Source: JAFDZW01 sp964404255
GTDB lineage: Bacteria > Bacteroidota > Ignavibacteria > Palsa-1295
Reading direction: 5' to 3'
Assembly: GCA_964404255.1 (NCBI GenBank)
Contig: CAYOJJ010000012.1
Span: 1-64,000, forward strand
Length of the DNA: 64,000 bases
Position numbers and translations under genes: made by a program. The notes below the pieces were generated by a model. It saw only the letters and a program-made list of their open reading frames with translations, was not told where the DNA came from and did not search any database. This document shows positions 1-8,032 of this stretch, piece after piece. Each line of letters begins with the position of its first letter. Position 1 is the stretch's first letter.

Positions 1-290
1 ATATGGTAGCGAACGCCAGGAAGATCTTTTACACGACCGCCACGGATCATGACGAACGAGTGCTCCTGAATTTTATGGCCTTCGCCCGGGATATAGGCGG
101 TGACTTCGATGCCGCTCGTGAGTTTTACACGGGCTACTTTACGCAAAGCGGAATTTGGCTTTTTCGGAGTAGTTGTATAAACACGGGTGCATACCCCACG
201 ACGTTGCGGGGAATTTTTCAAAGCTGGTGACTTACTTTTGAATACCAGCTCTTCGCGACCAAGTCGCACTAATTGGTTAATTGTTGGCAT
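1..290 (-). CDS. rpsL: 30S ribosomal protein S12, 5' part (cut by window edge)
   Basis: The minus strand from the ATG at 290 down to base 1 encodes 96 residues of ribosomal protein S12, a decoding-centre protein of the small subunit. It begins MPTINQLVRLGRE. It contains the family block PKKPNSALRKVA, with the lysine targeted by streptomycin-resistance mutations, and ends in-window with RVKDLPGVRY, the loop that carries the second such lysine and the aspartate modified by RimO in other bacteria. No stop is reached, so the last roughly 30 codons lie beyond the window. All diagnostic residues are of the usual sensitive type. The gene is transcribed away from the OmpA gene; rpsG, fusA and tuf would be expected further left but are not visible. 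Confidence 0.96.
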   Translation of the reverse strand, partial: MPTINQLVRLGREELVFKSKSPALKNSPQRRGVCTRVYTTTPKKPNSALRKVARVKLTSGIEVTAYIPGEGHKIQEHSFVMIRGGRVKDLPGVRYH

Positions 291-618
291 CGAGTAAAAT
301 GCGTTATCTTTTTGATCAAAAAATTCTTAGCGGGGTGTAAACGGCGGGTAGCTTATAATGGTTCAAAAAAAGCCTCTTTTATCCACCAAAAGATCAAGCT
401 TGTTATTAAATAGTTATTTTTCAATCAAATACAGACTATCTTTCAAAAATAAATGTTAAGACAACTATCCATAATTTATTTCATTTTAAGCCATTGAGAT
501 GAAATCCTTTTCTGGCATAAATTTTGTATTTAGGGGTAGCAATCACTATGAAGTAACGTAATTTTGCATGGTGAGTGCCAATTTAGCAAGAGTTTTTCAC
601 AAAACCATACTGCCACAT
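291..618. other. Divergent intergenic spacer between rpsL and the OmpA gene
   Basis: This 328-base stretch is clearly more AT-rich than its flanks and contains no credible ORF, tRNA or repeat. It must hold the promoters for rpsL (leftward) and the OmpA-family gene (rightward). A TAnnTTTG match occurs at 559-566 for the rightward gene. No comparable box was found for rpsL on the minus strand, so its promoter remains unplaced. Confidence 0.6.
559..566 (+). promoter_or_regulatory. Candidate Bacteroidota -7 box (TAATTTTG)
   Basis: TAATTTTG fits the TAnnTTTG -7 consensus of the Bacteroidota primary sigma factor. It lies just upstream of an in-frame GTG/ATG-like position at 568, so that position would sit at or before the transcription start. 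This favours translation from the ATG at 619, with a leader of about 45 bases. No well-spaced TTG-type -33 element is seen. Confidence 0.45.
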
Positions 619-2919
619 ATGAAAAAATTCATCCTCGCATTGCTGCTGCTCACCACAACAGCAATGATCCCAGAGCTGGGCAAGGCACAGAGCACAGCAG
701 GGAGAATCTCATTTGGTTTCGATGCCGAAGGAAATAAACTCTACGGTAATTTCCGGGATAATCAGTTCTTCTTCTCCGGAGACCTGTTTTTACGATGGAA
801 TATTCTCGATTGGCTTTCATTACATGTTGCCTATAATGGCGGGCAAATGAGAATGAAAGTCAATGACGATAACCTTCGAAATTATCCATACTATTTCGGA
901 AGTCTTACCCAACCGTATTATTATGAACCTGGCACGACCAGCCCGCCGGCAACTAATGCCATTCCCCGCGAGGATAAGAATAAAATTCGTCATGGTGGGT
1001 TCCAGATCATGCCGAGTATCAACCTTTTCCCTCTGCAAACATTCGTCCCGTACGTGATGGGTGGTATCGAGATATTTAATTTCGAGGCCAGAACACTCGA
1101 TCAGGACCGGGCACTTCCCTATCAAAGTGCGGTGGGTTATTCGAAAAATACTATTGGGTTTGTCTTTGGGTTAGGATACGAATTATACATTTCCGATAAT
1201 CTGGTATTTAATGGAAAAGGATTATTTCACATTCCTAATACTGATTTTCTTGATGATTTTTCGCAGCAGGCCTACGATGAATTCAGCAAACAAGCTACAA
1301 CGCCTGGCTACGTAGCAAATCCATCTAAAGATGGAAATGGGTCAGATGCATTCCTCACCTTCGGTGTGGGTATGAGCTATTATATCTTTGGCGATCAGGA
1401 TGTCGATAAAGACGGGCTGACCGATAAAGCCGAACGCGAGATCTATCATACCGATCCGAATAACCCGGATACTGACGGCGATGGTATTCCGGACGGACAG
1501 GAAGTAAAAAAGTATCATACCGACCCGACCAAAGCCGATACCGATGGTGATGGTATCAATGATTACGATGAAGTAAACAAGACTCATACCGATCCGGTAA
1601 ATGCCGATTCAGACGGTGATGGCTTAAGTGATGGTCAGGAAGTTAAAGTATATAATACCGATCCCAATATCGCCGATTCTGACGGCGATGGCTTAAAGGA
1701 TGGCGAAGAGGTCAATACCTATAAGACCGATCCGGCAAAGGTTGATACCGATGGAGACGGCCTCTCTGATGGAGATGAAGCAAAGAAATATTCCACCAAT
1801 CCGACAAAGACCGATTCCGACGGCGATGGCTTAAACGACGGTGATGAAATTAATAAATATCAGACCGATCCGGCAAAGGCCGATACCGACGATGACGGCG
1901 TCAATGATGGCGCTGAAATCAGCCAGTACCATACCGACCCGAAGAACCCGGATTCCGATAAAGATGGCTTGAAAGATGGCGATGAAGTAAATAAATACTT
2001 TACCGATCCGATGAAAGCCGATACTGATGACGACGGTTTGAACGATGGCGAAGAAGTAAATCAGTATCATTCCGATCCGAAAAAAGCGGATACCGATGGC
2101 GATGGTCTTAGCGATGCTGCTGAAGTCAATCAGTACCATACCGATCCGGCAAAAGCCGATACCGATGGTGACGGATTAACCGATGGTGAAGAAGCCAGCA
2201 ATTACCATACCGATCCATTAAAAGCCGATACGGATTCCGATGGATTAACCGATGGTGAAGAAGTGAAAACATTCCATAGCGATCCGATGAAGCCGGATAC
2301 TGATGGTGATGGCTTAACCGATGGCGATGAAGTCAAGACCTATAAGACCGATCCGACGAAGAAAGATACCGATAATGATGGTCTTAGTGATTTTGACGAA
2401 GTCCAGCGTACGAAAACTAATCCTCTCAATCCGGATTCGGATGGCGATGGATTCAAGGATGGCGTCGATAAGTGCCCGTTAATCGCTGGCGTTGCTCCGG
2501 ATGGCTGCCCACCGAAACCGCCGGTCAATACGGTGACCAACTTCCCGGGTATCATCTTTATCGTCAATACGGATAAATTCGATCTTCGTGAGCCAGGTAC
2601 TCTCGAAAACCTGTATAAGATCAAAGCACTCGTCGAACAGTGCGATAATCTAAAGGTTGAGATCGAAGGACATGCTTCGAGCGAAGGGAAAGCAGACCGT
2701 AACCAGGAACTCTCTGATATGCGTGCCGCTGCAGTAAAGCAATGGCTCATCGATCAGGGAGTCAATCCGAACCACATTTCCAAAACTATTGGATATGGTT
2801 CTTCAAAGCCGGTAATTCCGGAGCCGAAGCAGGGTAAGAAGGTAACGGCAGCGATGGTTGAAAAAGCGAGAGCCCAGAACCGCCGCATTGCAGTTCGAGT
2901 GGTAGAAACCTGTAAATAA
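619..2919 (+). CDS. OmpA-family outer-membrane protein with a thrombospondin-3 repeat rod
   Basis: This is a 766-residue envelope protein. The ATG at 619 is chosen over an in-frame start at 568 because it opens a clean signal peptide (MKKFILALLLLTTT, cleavage near KAQS) and because a -7 box sits at 559-566. Residues of about 25-255 resemble an outer-membrane beta-barrel. They are followed by fifteen 23-residue D-x-D-x-D-G calcium-type repeats and a Cys-containing half repeat. The C-terminal 120 residues form an OmpA peptidoglycan-binding domain (GHASSEG, NQELSDMRA, NRRIAV). The inferred role is to tether the outer membrane to the cell wall across a long calcium-stiffened rod. Bacteroidota OmpA proteins often carry a few such repeats; fifteen of identical length is long. 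A strong terminator follows. The barrel assignment is the least certain part. Confidence 0.85.
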   Translation: MKKFILALLLLTTTAMIPELGKAQSTAGRISFGFDAEGNKLYGNFRDNQFFFSGDLFLRWNILDWLSLHVAYNGGQMRMKVNDDNLRNYPYYFGSLTQPYYYEPGTTSPPATNAIPREDKNKIRHGGFQIMPSINLFPLQTFVPYVMGGIEIFNFEARTLDQDRALPYQSAVGYSKNTIGFVFGLGYELYISDNLVFNGKGLFHIPNTDFLDDFSQQAYDEFSKQATTPGYVANPSKDGNGSDAFLTFGVGMSYYIFGDQDVDKDGLTDKAEREIYHTDPNNPDTDGDGIPDGQEVKKYHTDPTKADTDGDGINDYDEVNKTHTDPVNADSDGDGLSDGQEVKVYNTDPNIADSDGDGLKDGEEVNTYKTDPAKVDTDGDGLSDGDEAKKYSTNPTKTDSDGDGLNDGDEINKYQTDPAKADTDDDGVNDGAEISQYHTDPKNPDSDKDGLKDGDEVNKYFTDPMKADTDDDGLNDGEEVNQYHSDPKKADTDGDGLSDAAEVNQYHTDPAKADTDGDGLTDGEEASNYHTDPLKADTDSDGLTDGEEVKTFHSDPMKPDTDGDGLTDGDEVKTYKTDPTKKDTDNDGLSDFDEVQRTKTNPLNPDSDGDGFKDGVDKCPLIAGVAPDGCPPKPPVNTVTNFPGIIFIVNTDKFDLREPGTLENLYKIKALVEQCDNLKVEIEGHASSEGKADRNQELSDMRAAAVKQWLIDQGVNPNHISKTIGYGSSKPVIPEPKQGKKVTAAMVEKARAQNRRIAVRVVETCK
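1399..2433 (+). repeat. Fifteen tandem 69-bp units encoding 23-residue calcium-type repeats
   Basis: Fifteen in-frame units of exactly 69 bases run without any length change. Each unit follows D-[TS]-D-x-D-G-[LIV]-x-D-G-x-E-[VAI] and ends with a (Y/H)xTDP-like segment. A sixteenth unit at 2434 diverges into a CPLI...DGCPP loop typical of thrombospondin type 3 ends. The third positions differ between copies, so the array is old and selected at the protein level rather than freshly duplicated. Confidence 0.9.
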
Positions 2920-2936
2920 GCCAGAGGGCTAAACGC

Positions 2937-2972
2937 AAAAAAGGCGGCTGAAGAAATTCAGCCGCCTTTTTT
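2937..2972. terminator. Bidirectional intrinsic terminator
   Basis: A perfect 10-bp stem, GGCGGCTGAA/TTCAGCCGCC, closes a GAAA tetraloop (2943-2966). It is preceded by six A and followed by six T, so it can stop both the OmpA gene (plus) and the fab-rnc-flippase operon (minus), whose last stop codon begins at 2990. Confidence 0.9.
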
Positions 2973-2989
2973 ATTACTACACTTTTACA

Positions 2990-3997
2990 TTAGTTCTGCG
3001 ACGATGATTTGGTTTTACCGCTTATGGTTACCCCTGCCTTAACCATATAAAAAAGACCAAGTAAGGTGATAGCAAGATAATTGACGGCATGAGTAATAGT
3101 TGCAAAAGCAACGGCGGCCGGTAAAGAGATTGCGAAAAAACTATTTAATGCCCGGCTGATAAAATAGTGGTACGTACCGGTACCGCCGGGAGTAGGTATC
3201 GTAATAGAAACTCCGGTTAATGCAAGCAATGCTATTGCTCCGGTTATACCGATGTTCTCTATTGCGGAACCCGGAAAGACAAATATTCCTGCAAAGGTTG
3301 AAAGGGTATAAAAAAACCAAACGGCTATCGTGCCGATAATAATGGGAAGAATAGTATCTTTTGATAATCCATATAATCCCGTAGTGAAGGTTTCAAATGC
3401 CTTAACCAGAACATTGGCTATCTTCTGGGGAAATATTTTTTTGATGAGTGCAAGAAGCAGCTCACCTACTTTACGATTACTGAGGACGATAACAAATACC
3501 GTCAGGCCAATAGCGACGAATACAAGTACCGGAAGTGTTATTCGAGCAAGATCGGGAAAAGCATGTTCAAATTCTACTCGAAAAATAAAGAGCGATGCCA
3601 CTAAGATCGATCCTAAGGCAACGACATCTAAAATACGCTCTAATACGATTGTTGCCAGTGCGGCAGTGAACGGCACGTGCTCGGAATTGGCTATCATTGC
3701 CGGACGCACCAACTCCCCTGCCCTTGGAATTATATTATTCATTCCATAACCACCTACAACAGCCTTAAAGGAATTATATGTATTTATCTGGGGCTTTACC
3801 GGACGTAATAAAAACTGCCATCGCCAGGCACGGCAATAATGAGCTATAAGTTGAAGGGCGACAATGGCAACTAAGGCTAAGGGGTTAGCCTGTTTCACAT
3901 ATTCCCATAATTGATCAAGGTCCTGGCCATGAAATGCAAGATACAAGGCTCCTATAGTGAGAACAGCAGCCACCCCATATTTTATCGCAGATTTCAT
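2990..3997 (-). CDS. Lysylphosphatidylglycerol synthetase/flippase-like integral membrane protein
   Basis: This 335-residue protein has about eight predicted membrane segments and belongs to the UPF0104/LPG_synthase_TM (AglD-like) family. Family features include an early HYCRAWRW segment after the second helix, RAGELVRP with the preceding NNIIPR, and a late PTPGGTGTYHYF segment that matches the family P-x-P-G-G-x-G signature. Members are proposed to flip or handle lipid-linked sugars or phospholipids; the substrate here cannot be read from sequence. It is the last gene of the fab-rnc operon, 11 bases after rnc, and ends at the bidirectional terminator. Its position next to lipid-synthesis genes suits a lipid-transport role, but that is inference. 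Confidence 0.75.
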   Translation of the reverse strand: MKSAIKYGVAAVLTIGALYLAFHGQDLDQLWEYVKQANPLALVAIVALQLIAHYCRAWRWQFLLRPVKPQINTYNSFKAVVGGYGMNNIIPRAGELVRPAMIANSEHVPFTAALATIVLERILDVVALGSILVASLFIFRVEFEHAFPDLARITLPVLVFVAIGLTVFVIVLSNRKVGELLLALIKKIFPQKIANVLVKAFETFTTGLYGLSKDTILPIIIGTIAVWFFYTLSTFAGIFVFPGSAIENIGITGAIALLALTGVSITIPTPGGTGTYHYFISRALNSFFAISLPAAVAFATITHAVNYLAITLLGLFYMVKAGVTISGKTKSSSQN

Positions 3998-4008
3998 GTA
4001 GTTAGATG

Positions 4009-4953
4009 CTATTGAACACCATTTGAACTGGGCACCCCTAACTCTGATAAAGCATGTTGGGCGGCATTCTGTTCTGCCTCTTTCTTCGAATGGCCTTGTC
4101 CAGCCCCGCGAACAATACCTCCGACCAATACTTCGACTGAGAACGTACGGGCATGATTAGGACCTTCTTCACCCACTGTCACATAGCGCGGCACACCGAA
4201 TTTCTGCGACTGGGAATATTCCAATAGCATGGACTTATAATTCGTATCGGCCAGCATTAGCTCATCGCGGCGGGTATGAGTAATGATTTGCCGGTAAATA
4301 AAATCTCTGGCAGCATCCATTCCCCCATCGAGATAGATCGCAGCGATCAATGCTTCATAAGCATCGGCGAGGATCGTCTGAGATCCGCGCTCAAGCGAAT
4401 GTTTTGCCGAGGTGGATAAGAGAATAAACTGTTCAAGACCAATATCGTTGGCATGTTTTGCGAGCGAGGCACCCGAGACAAGCCGTGAGCGTAACTTTGT
4501 TAATTCGCCTTCAGGAAGATTCTGAAATTCCCGGTACAGATATTCTCCGATAATAAGATCGAGGACAGCATCTCCCAAAAATTCCAGACGCTCGTTCGAA
4601 AGCATATCCGGCTCCTGAACGAATTGTAGATACGACCGATGAGTGAGTGCCTGTAAAAAATATAACCGGTATTTTATGACATAGCCGATCCGGCGCTCCA
4701 GTTCATTAAAATCCTGACCCGATAGGCCGCCTCGTGCAACACCGGTTACCGGTGGTGGTGGTGGAACATATTCCGGTATGGTAACGGAAGGTTTACGAAG
4801 GAATTGAGGAAGAGATTGTAAACGCTTTTCCCGTCTGGCCGCTCCTATTTCTCTGTAATGAGAGATCCGCTCCTTCAAGCGGGTGAGCATCCCCTTGGCA
4901 GGCGGAGGATTTTCAGAGGGATATTCTATCGGTCGCGAAGCACTCGGATCCAC
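4009..4953 (-). CDS. rnc: Ribonuclease III
   Basis: This endonuclease cuts double-stranded RNA and processes rRNA precursors. The catalytic signature NERLEFLGDAVLDL is followed by DAYEALIAAIYLDGG, and a C-terminal dsRNA-binding domain (DTNYKSMLLEYSQ ... KKEAEQNAAQHAL) is complete. The frame opens with a GTG directly after the fabF stop codon, giving 314 residues. That is about 75 more than the common family length because of a basic then proline-rich N-terminal extension (VPPPPPV). An internal ATG at 4890 would remove 21 residues, but its purine-rich AAGGGG touches the start. The fabF-rnc order is conserved in many bacteria. Confidence 0.93.
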   Translation of the reverse strand: MDPSASRPIEYPSENPPPAKGMLTRLKERISHYREIGAARREKRLQSLPQFLRKPSVTIPEYVPPPPPVTGVARGGLSGQDFNELERRIGYVIKYRLYFLQALTHRSYLQFVQEPDMLSNERLEFLGDAVLDLIIGEYLYREFQNLPEGELTKLRSRLVSGASLAKHANDIGLEQFILLSTSAKHSLERGSQTILADAYEALIAAIYLDGGMDAARDFIYRQIITHTRRDELMLADTNYKSMLLEYSQSQKFGVPRYVTVGEEGPNHARTFSVEVLVGGIVRGAGQGHSKKEAEQNAAQHALSELGVPSSNGVQ

Positions 4954-6207
4954 TTATTCTTCAAATTTTTTGAAAGCAAGCGTTGCATTATGCCCGCCAA
5001 AACCAAATCCATTGCTAAGCGCGGCTCTGATCTGCATAGGACGTGCAACATTCGGAATATAATCAAGATCACACTGGGGATCGGGGTTATGGAGATTGAT
5101 CGTCGGAGGAGCGACCTGGTTATGAATAGCAAGGACGCTGGCGATAGCTTCAACCGCACCTGCGGCACCAAGTAAATGACCGGTCATCGACTTTGTAGAA
5201 TTCACAGCCAGTTTATAGGCATGGTCGCCGAACGTCGTTTTTAGCGCCTCGGTCTCGGCGATATCACCGAGTGGTGTCGAAGTACCGTGAACATTAATGT
5301 AATCGAAATCTTCTGGTAATAAACCCGAAGTAAACAACGCCATTTTCATTGCACGAACAGCGCCTTCTCCACCCGGAGCAGGTGCTGTAATGTGATGGGC
5401 ATCTGCGGTAGCACCAAACCCGACAAGCTCGGCATATATCCTGGCACCGCGGCTCTTAGCATGTTCAAGATCTTCTAAAACCAATGTACCGGCACCTTCC
5501 CCGCAAACGAATCCATCGCGGGTACTATCGAACGGTCGGCTGGCAGAAGCAGGTTCATCGTTACGGGTCGAGAGCGCTTTCATGGCATTGAACCCACCGA
5601 CACCCATCGGGCAGATACCAGCTTCAGTACCACCGGCGATCATCACGTCGGCAAGACCGCGTTGAATATACATCGTCGCATCGATCACCGAGTGATTACT
5701 GGTTGCGCAGGCGCTTGTCGTTGCATAGTTCGGACCTTTAAGGCCGAAACGCATCGAAATATAACCGGCGCAAATATCCGAAATGATCATCGGAATAAAG
5801 AACGGCGAGATGCGATGCGGGCCGCCGGTATCAAATACCGTTTGCTGCTGCTTTTGATAAGCCCACATTCCGCCAATGCCTGAACCATAGATCACCCCAA
5901 AGCGGTCTTTATTGACCGTCTCGAGATTGATCCCGCTATCGGCGATCGCCTGCACACTGGCAGCCATGCCAAATTGCGTGAAGAGGTCCATACGCTGGGA
6001 AAGCTTTTTATCGACGTATTGAATAACGTCGAAATCCTTTACTTCACAAGCGAACTTGGTATCGTAATCGGAAGCATCGAATCTGGTGATTGGCGCTCCA
6101 CCGGAGCGGCCGTTCTTCAATCCGTCCCAATAAGAAGCGAGATCGTTACCGATGGGCGTAACAGCACCCATTCCGGTAATAACCACGCGGCGGTATTCGT
6201 AAGCCAT
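4954..6207 (-). CDS. fabF: 3-oxoacyl-[acyl-carrier-protein] synthase II
   Basis: This condensing enzyme elongates acyl-ACP with malonyl-ACP in type II fatty-acid synthesis. The Cys-His-His triad is visible: the cysteine in TSACATSNHS, one histidine in NVHGTSTPLGD and the other in STKSMTGHLLGAAG. The C-terminal NGFGFGGHNA is also typical of KAS II. The ATG at 6207 (MAYEYRRVVITG) gives 417 residues, the normal length; a GTG two codons earlier is possible. It lies 62 bases after acpP and is immediately followed by rnc, so it is part of the same operon. Confidence 0.96.
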   Translation of the reverse strand: MAYEYRRVVITGMGAVTPIGNDLASYWDGLKNGRSGGAPITRFDASDYDTKFACEVKDFDVIQYVDKKLSQRMDLFTQFGMAASVQAIADSGINLETVNKDRFGVIYGSGIGGMWAYQKQQQTVFDTGGPHRISPFFIPMIISDICAGYISMRFGLKGPNYATTSACATSNHSVIDATMYIQRGLADVMIAGGTEAGICPMGVGGFNAMKALSTRNDEPASASRPFDSTRDGFVCGEGAGTLVLEDLEHAKSRGARIYAELVGFGATADAHHITAPAPGGEGAVRAMKMALFTSGLLPEDFDYINVHGTSTPLGDIAETEALKTTFGDHAYKLAVNSTKSMTGHLLGAAGAVEAIASVLAIHNQVAPPTINLHNPDPQCDLDYIPNVARPMQIRAALSNGFGFGGHNATLAFKKFEE

Positions 6208-6269
6208 AGACACTGAATACGGCGCACTCGCTTGTACACGAATGCGCCGTTCAATTTATGAAAGAAAAA

Positions 6270-6512
6270 TTACTGTTTACCCGAGATATACGTTACGGCA
6301 TCTCCAACCGTCTGGATTTTCTCGGCGTCCTCATCGGGGATCTGCATGCCGAATTCCTTTTCGAATTCCATAACCAATTCCACGGTATCGAGCGAATCGG
6401 CGCCGAGATCTTTCGTGAACGAAGCGGCGGTCGTTACCTGCGAGGCTTCGACACCAAGCTTTCCTACGATAATATCACGGACTTTCGATTCAATTGCTGC
6501 TACATCTGCCAT
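6270..6512 (-). CDS. acpP: Acyl carrier protein
   Basis: This 80-residue acidic protein carries growing fatty-acyl chains on a phosphopantetheine arm. The attachment serine is Ser40 in the invariant GADSLDTVEL motif. Length, acidity and the following helix (MEFEKEFGMQIPDE) are standard. It sits between fabG (41 bases upstream) and fabF, the usual order, and would serve every Fab enzyme of this cluster. Confidence 0.97.
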   Translation of the reverse strand: MADVAAIESKVRDIIVGKLGVEASQVTTAASFTKDLGADSLDTVELVMEFEKEFGMQIPDEDAEKIQTVGDAVTYISGKQ

Positions 6513-6553
6513 AGTCTTATTAAGATAATAATTGGTGTAAAAAAATTTTGTTC

Positions 6554-7300
6554 TTACATCGCCATTCCACCATCGACTCTGATGGTTTCGCCGGTGATAT
6601 AATCGGCGGCGCTCGAAGCAAGAAATACTGCCACCTGAGCTATATCCTCAGCCTTGCCGATACGCCTAAGCGGGACAAGATCGAGAATGGCTTTCTGTTG
6701 TGCTTCGTTCAGTTTGCCGGTCATATCGGTTTCGATATAGCCGGGGGCGATAACGTTGACCGTAATTCCCCGTGAGCCGACTTCCTTCGCTAACGATTTA
6801 GAAAAACCAATTACTCCGGCTTTTGAAGCGCAGTAATTGGTTTGCCCCGGGTTTCCGGTCAGACCTACAACACTGGAAATAGTGATTATCTTCCCTTTTT
6901 TTGCCGACATCATCGGACGGATGGCTGCCTTCGTGAGCAAAAAGACTCCCTTTAAATTTGTGTCAAGGACGGAATCCCAGTCCGATTCGCTCATCCTCAT
7001 AAGCAAGGTATCTTTGGTGATACCCGCATTATTGACGAGCACGTCGATCTTACCGAATTGTTTTACGGTCTCATCGATCACTGCCACCGCCGCATCTGCC
7101 GAGGCAGCATCGGCTTTCATAGCAATAGCCTTTACGCCTTTGGCTTCGATCTCGGCTTTAACTTCTGCCGCCGCTGCCTCATTAGAAGCATAAGTAAATG
7201 CTATATCGGCACCGGCCGAAGCAAAAGCCAGCGCAATAGCCCTGCCAATTCCGCGGGAAGCTCCGGTTACCAGTACTGATTGCCCTTTGAAATCCGTCAT
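6554..7300 (-). CDS. fabG: 3-oxoacyl-[acyl-carrier-protein] reductase
   Basis: This NADPH-dependent short-chain dehydrogenase reduces 3-oxoacyl-ACP. Visible motifs are TGASRGIGRAIA for cofactor binding, NNAG, the catalytic serine in ISSVVG, and the YxxxK pair in NYCASKAGVIG. The C-terminal DYITGETIRVDGGMAM is typical of FabG. At 248 residues the length is normal. The ATG overlaps the stop of the upstream cysteine-cluster gene by one base (TAATG), which implies translational coupling to that unusual neighbour. Confidence 0.96.
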   Translation of the reverse strand: MTDFKGQSVLVTGASRGIGRAIALAFASAGADIAFTYASNEAAAAEVKAEIEAKGVKAIAMKADAASADAAVAVIDETVKQFGKIDVLVNNAGITKDTLLMRMSESDWDSVLDTNLKGVFLLTKAAIRPMMSAKKGKIITISSVVGLTGNPGQTNYCASKAGVIGFSKSLAKEVGSRGITVNVIAPGYIETDMTGKLNEAQQKAILDLVPLRRIGKAEDIAQVAVFLASSAADYITGETIRVDGGMAM

Positions 7301-8025
7301 TATTTCAATGAAATTTGTACTACTGAATTGGCCTTACGCTGTTCTTCAAAACGTTCGCGGTTCGCCCGATAATAGGCATCGAGCTTTGCATACTCCTCTT
7401 CACCAAGAAAATATTTCAGTTCTTCGGTCATCGATTCATAGACCGAATGGACGTACGTACCGGTGCCATTGGGTCCGCAATAGTTCAGATCGGTCGAATG
7501 GGAATCGTCATAGGTGATCGTGCCTTCAACCACGGTGACCGGGAAAAGGATACAATAAGCCGGTTTCCAATCCCAACGGTGCAAGCCATTTTCAGCCGCT
7601 GCAACCTGGATCGAACAAAAGTGTCGTTTATCGAGAAAGACACATCCCTCGGTAAAGCCGGATATTCCACCATCGCGATCGTGAACTTCGGTACCGGTAG
7701 CTCGGCCGCTTGGGAAATCGGTATCGTCAATCCATTCCCCATCAAACCAATGAGCCGGATCGGGATCTTGCGTATCATCCATTACAGCGATAATCTCAGA
7801 TTTATGCTGAAGGATCCGCTCGTATTCTCCGGTATCAACATATACGCCGGAATGGCAGCAGCCTCCGCCGCACTTATCGATATCGCAATACTTGACAAAC
7901 CCCTGCGTAAAGATCAACTCATCGACCTTCAATCCCTTAACGGTGATCGGAGCTAATCGCGATTCCGGTATTCCGTCGCGGGTCGAATCGAAGCCACCAA
8001 TATCTTCGGTATGTATTTCGTTCAT
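7300..8025 (-). CDS. Cysteine-cluster protein resembling DUF3109/YkgJ-type metal-binding proteins
   Basis: This 241-residue soluble protein contains the cluster KYCDIDKCGGGCCHSG near residue 46, then GCVFLD...FCSIQ, PAYCILFP and LNYCGPNG. That arrangement of scattered cysteines fits the DUF3109 and zinc/iron-chelating YkgJ-like families, whose biochemical role is not established. It has no signal peptide and a charged C-terminal helix (YYRANRERFEEQRK). It is embedded in the fatty-acid operon, 7 bases after fabD and overlapping fabG by one base, where most bacteria have nothing between fabD and fabG. The family call rests on the cysteine pattern and is moderate. A link to fatty-acid synthesis, metal delivery or redox sensing is inference from position only. 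Confidence 0.6.
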   Translation of the reverse strand: MNEIHTEDIGGFDSTRDGIPESRLAPITVKGLKVDELIFTQGFVKYCDIDKCGGGCCHSGVYVDTGEYERILQHKSEIIAVMDDTQDPDPAHWFDGEWIDDTDFPSGRATGTEVHDRDGGISGFTEGCVFLDKRHFCSIQVAAAENGLHRWDWKPAYCILFPVTVVEGTITYDDSHSTDLNYCGPNGTGTYVHSVYESMTEELKYFLGEEEYAKLDAYYRANRERFEEQRKANSVVQISLK

Positions 8026-8032
8026 GTGGTAC

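Noticed and set aside
3..230. Open frame on the plus strand at the left edge
   Set aside because: It is antisense to rpsL, whose minus-strand reading gives an unmistakable S12 protein.
568..618. Earlier start for the OmpA protein
   Set aside because: It would put 17 polar residues before a clean signal peptide and would lie two bases from the -7 box.
1342..2139. Long antisense frames within the OmpA repeats
   Set aside because: They result from the repetitive GAT/GAC-rich codons, which give no stops on the complement; no homology or start signal supports them.
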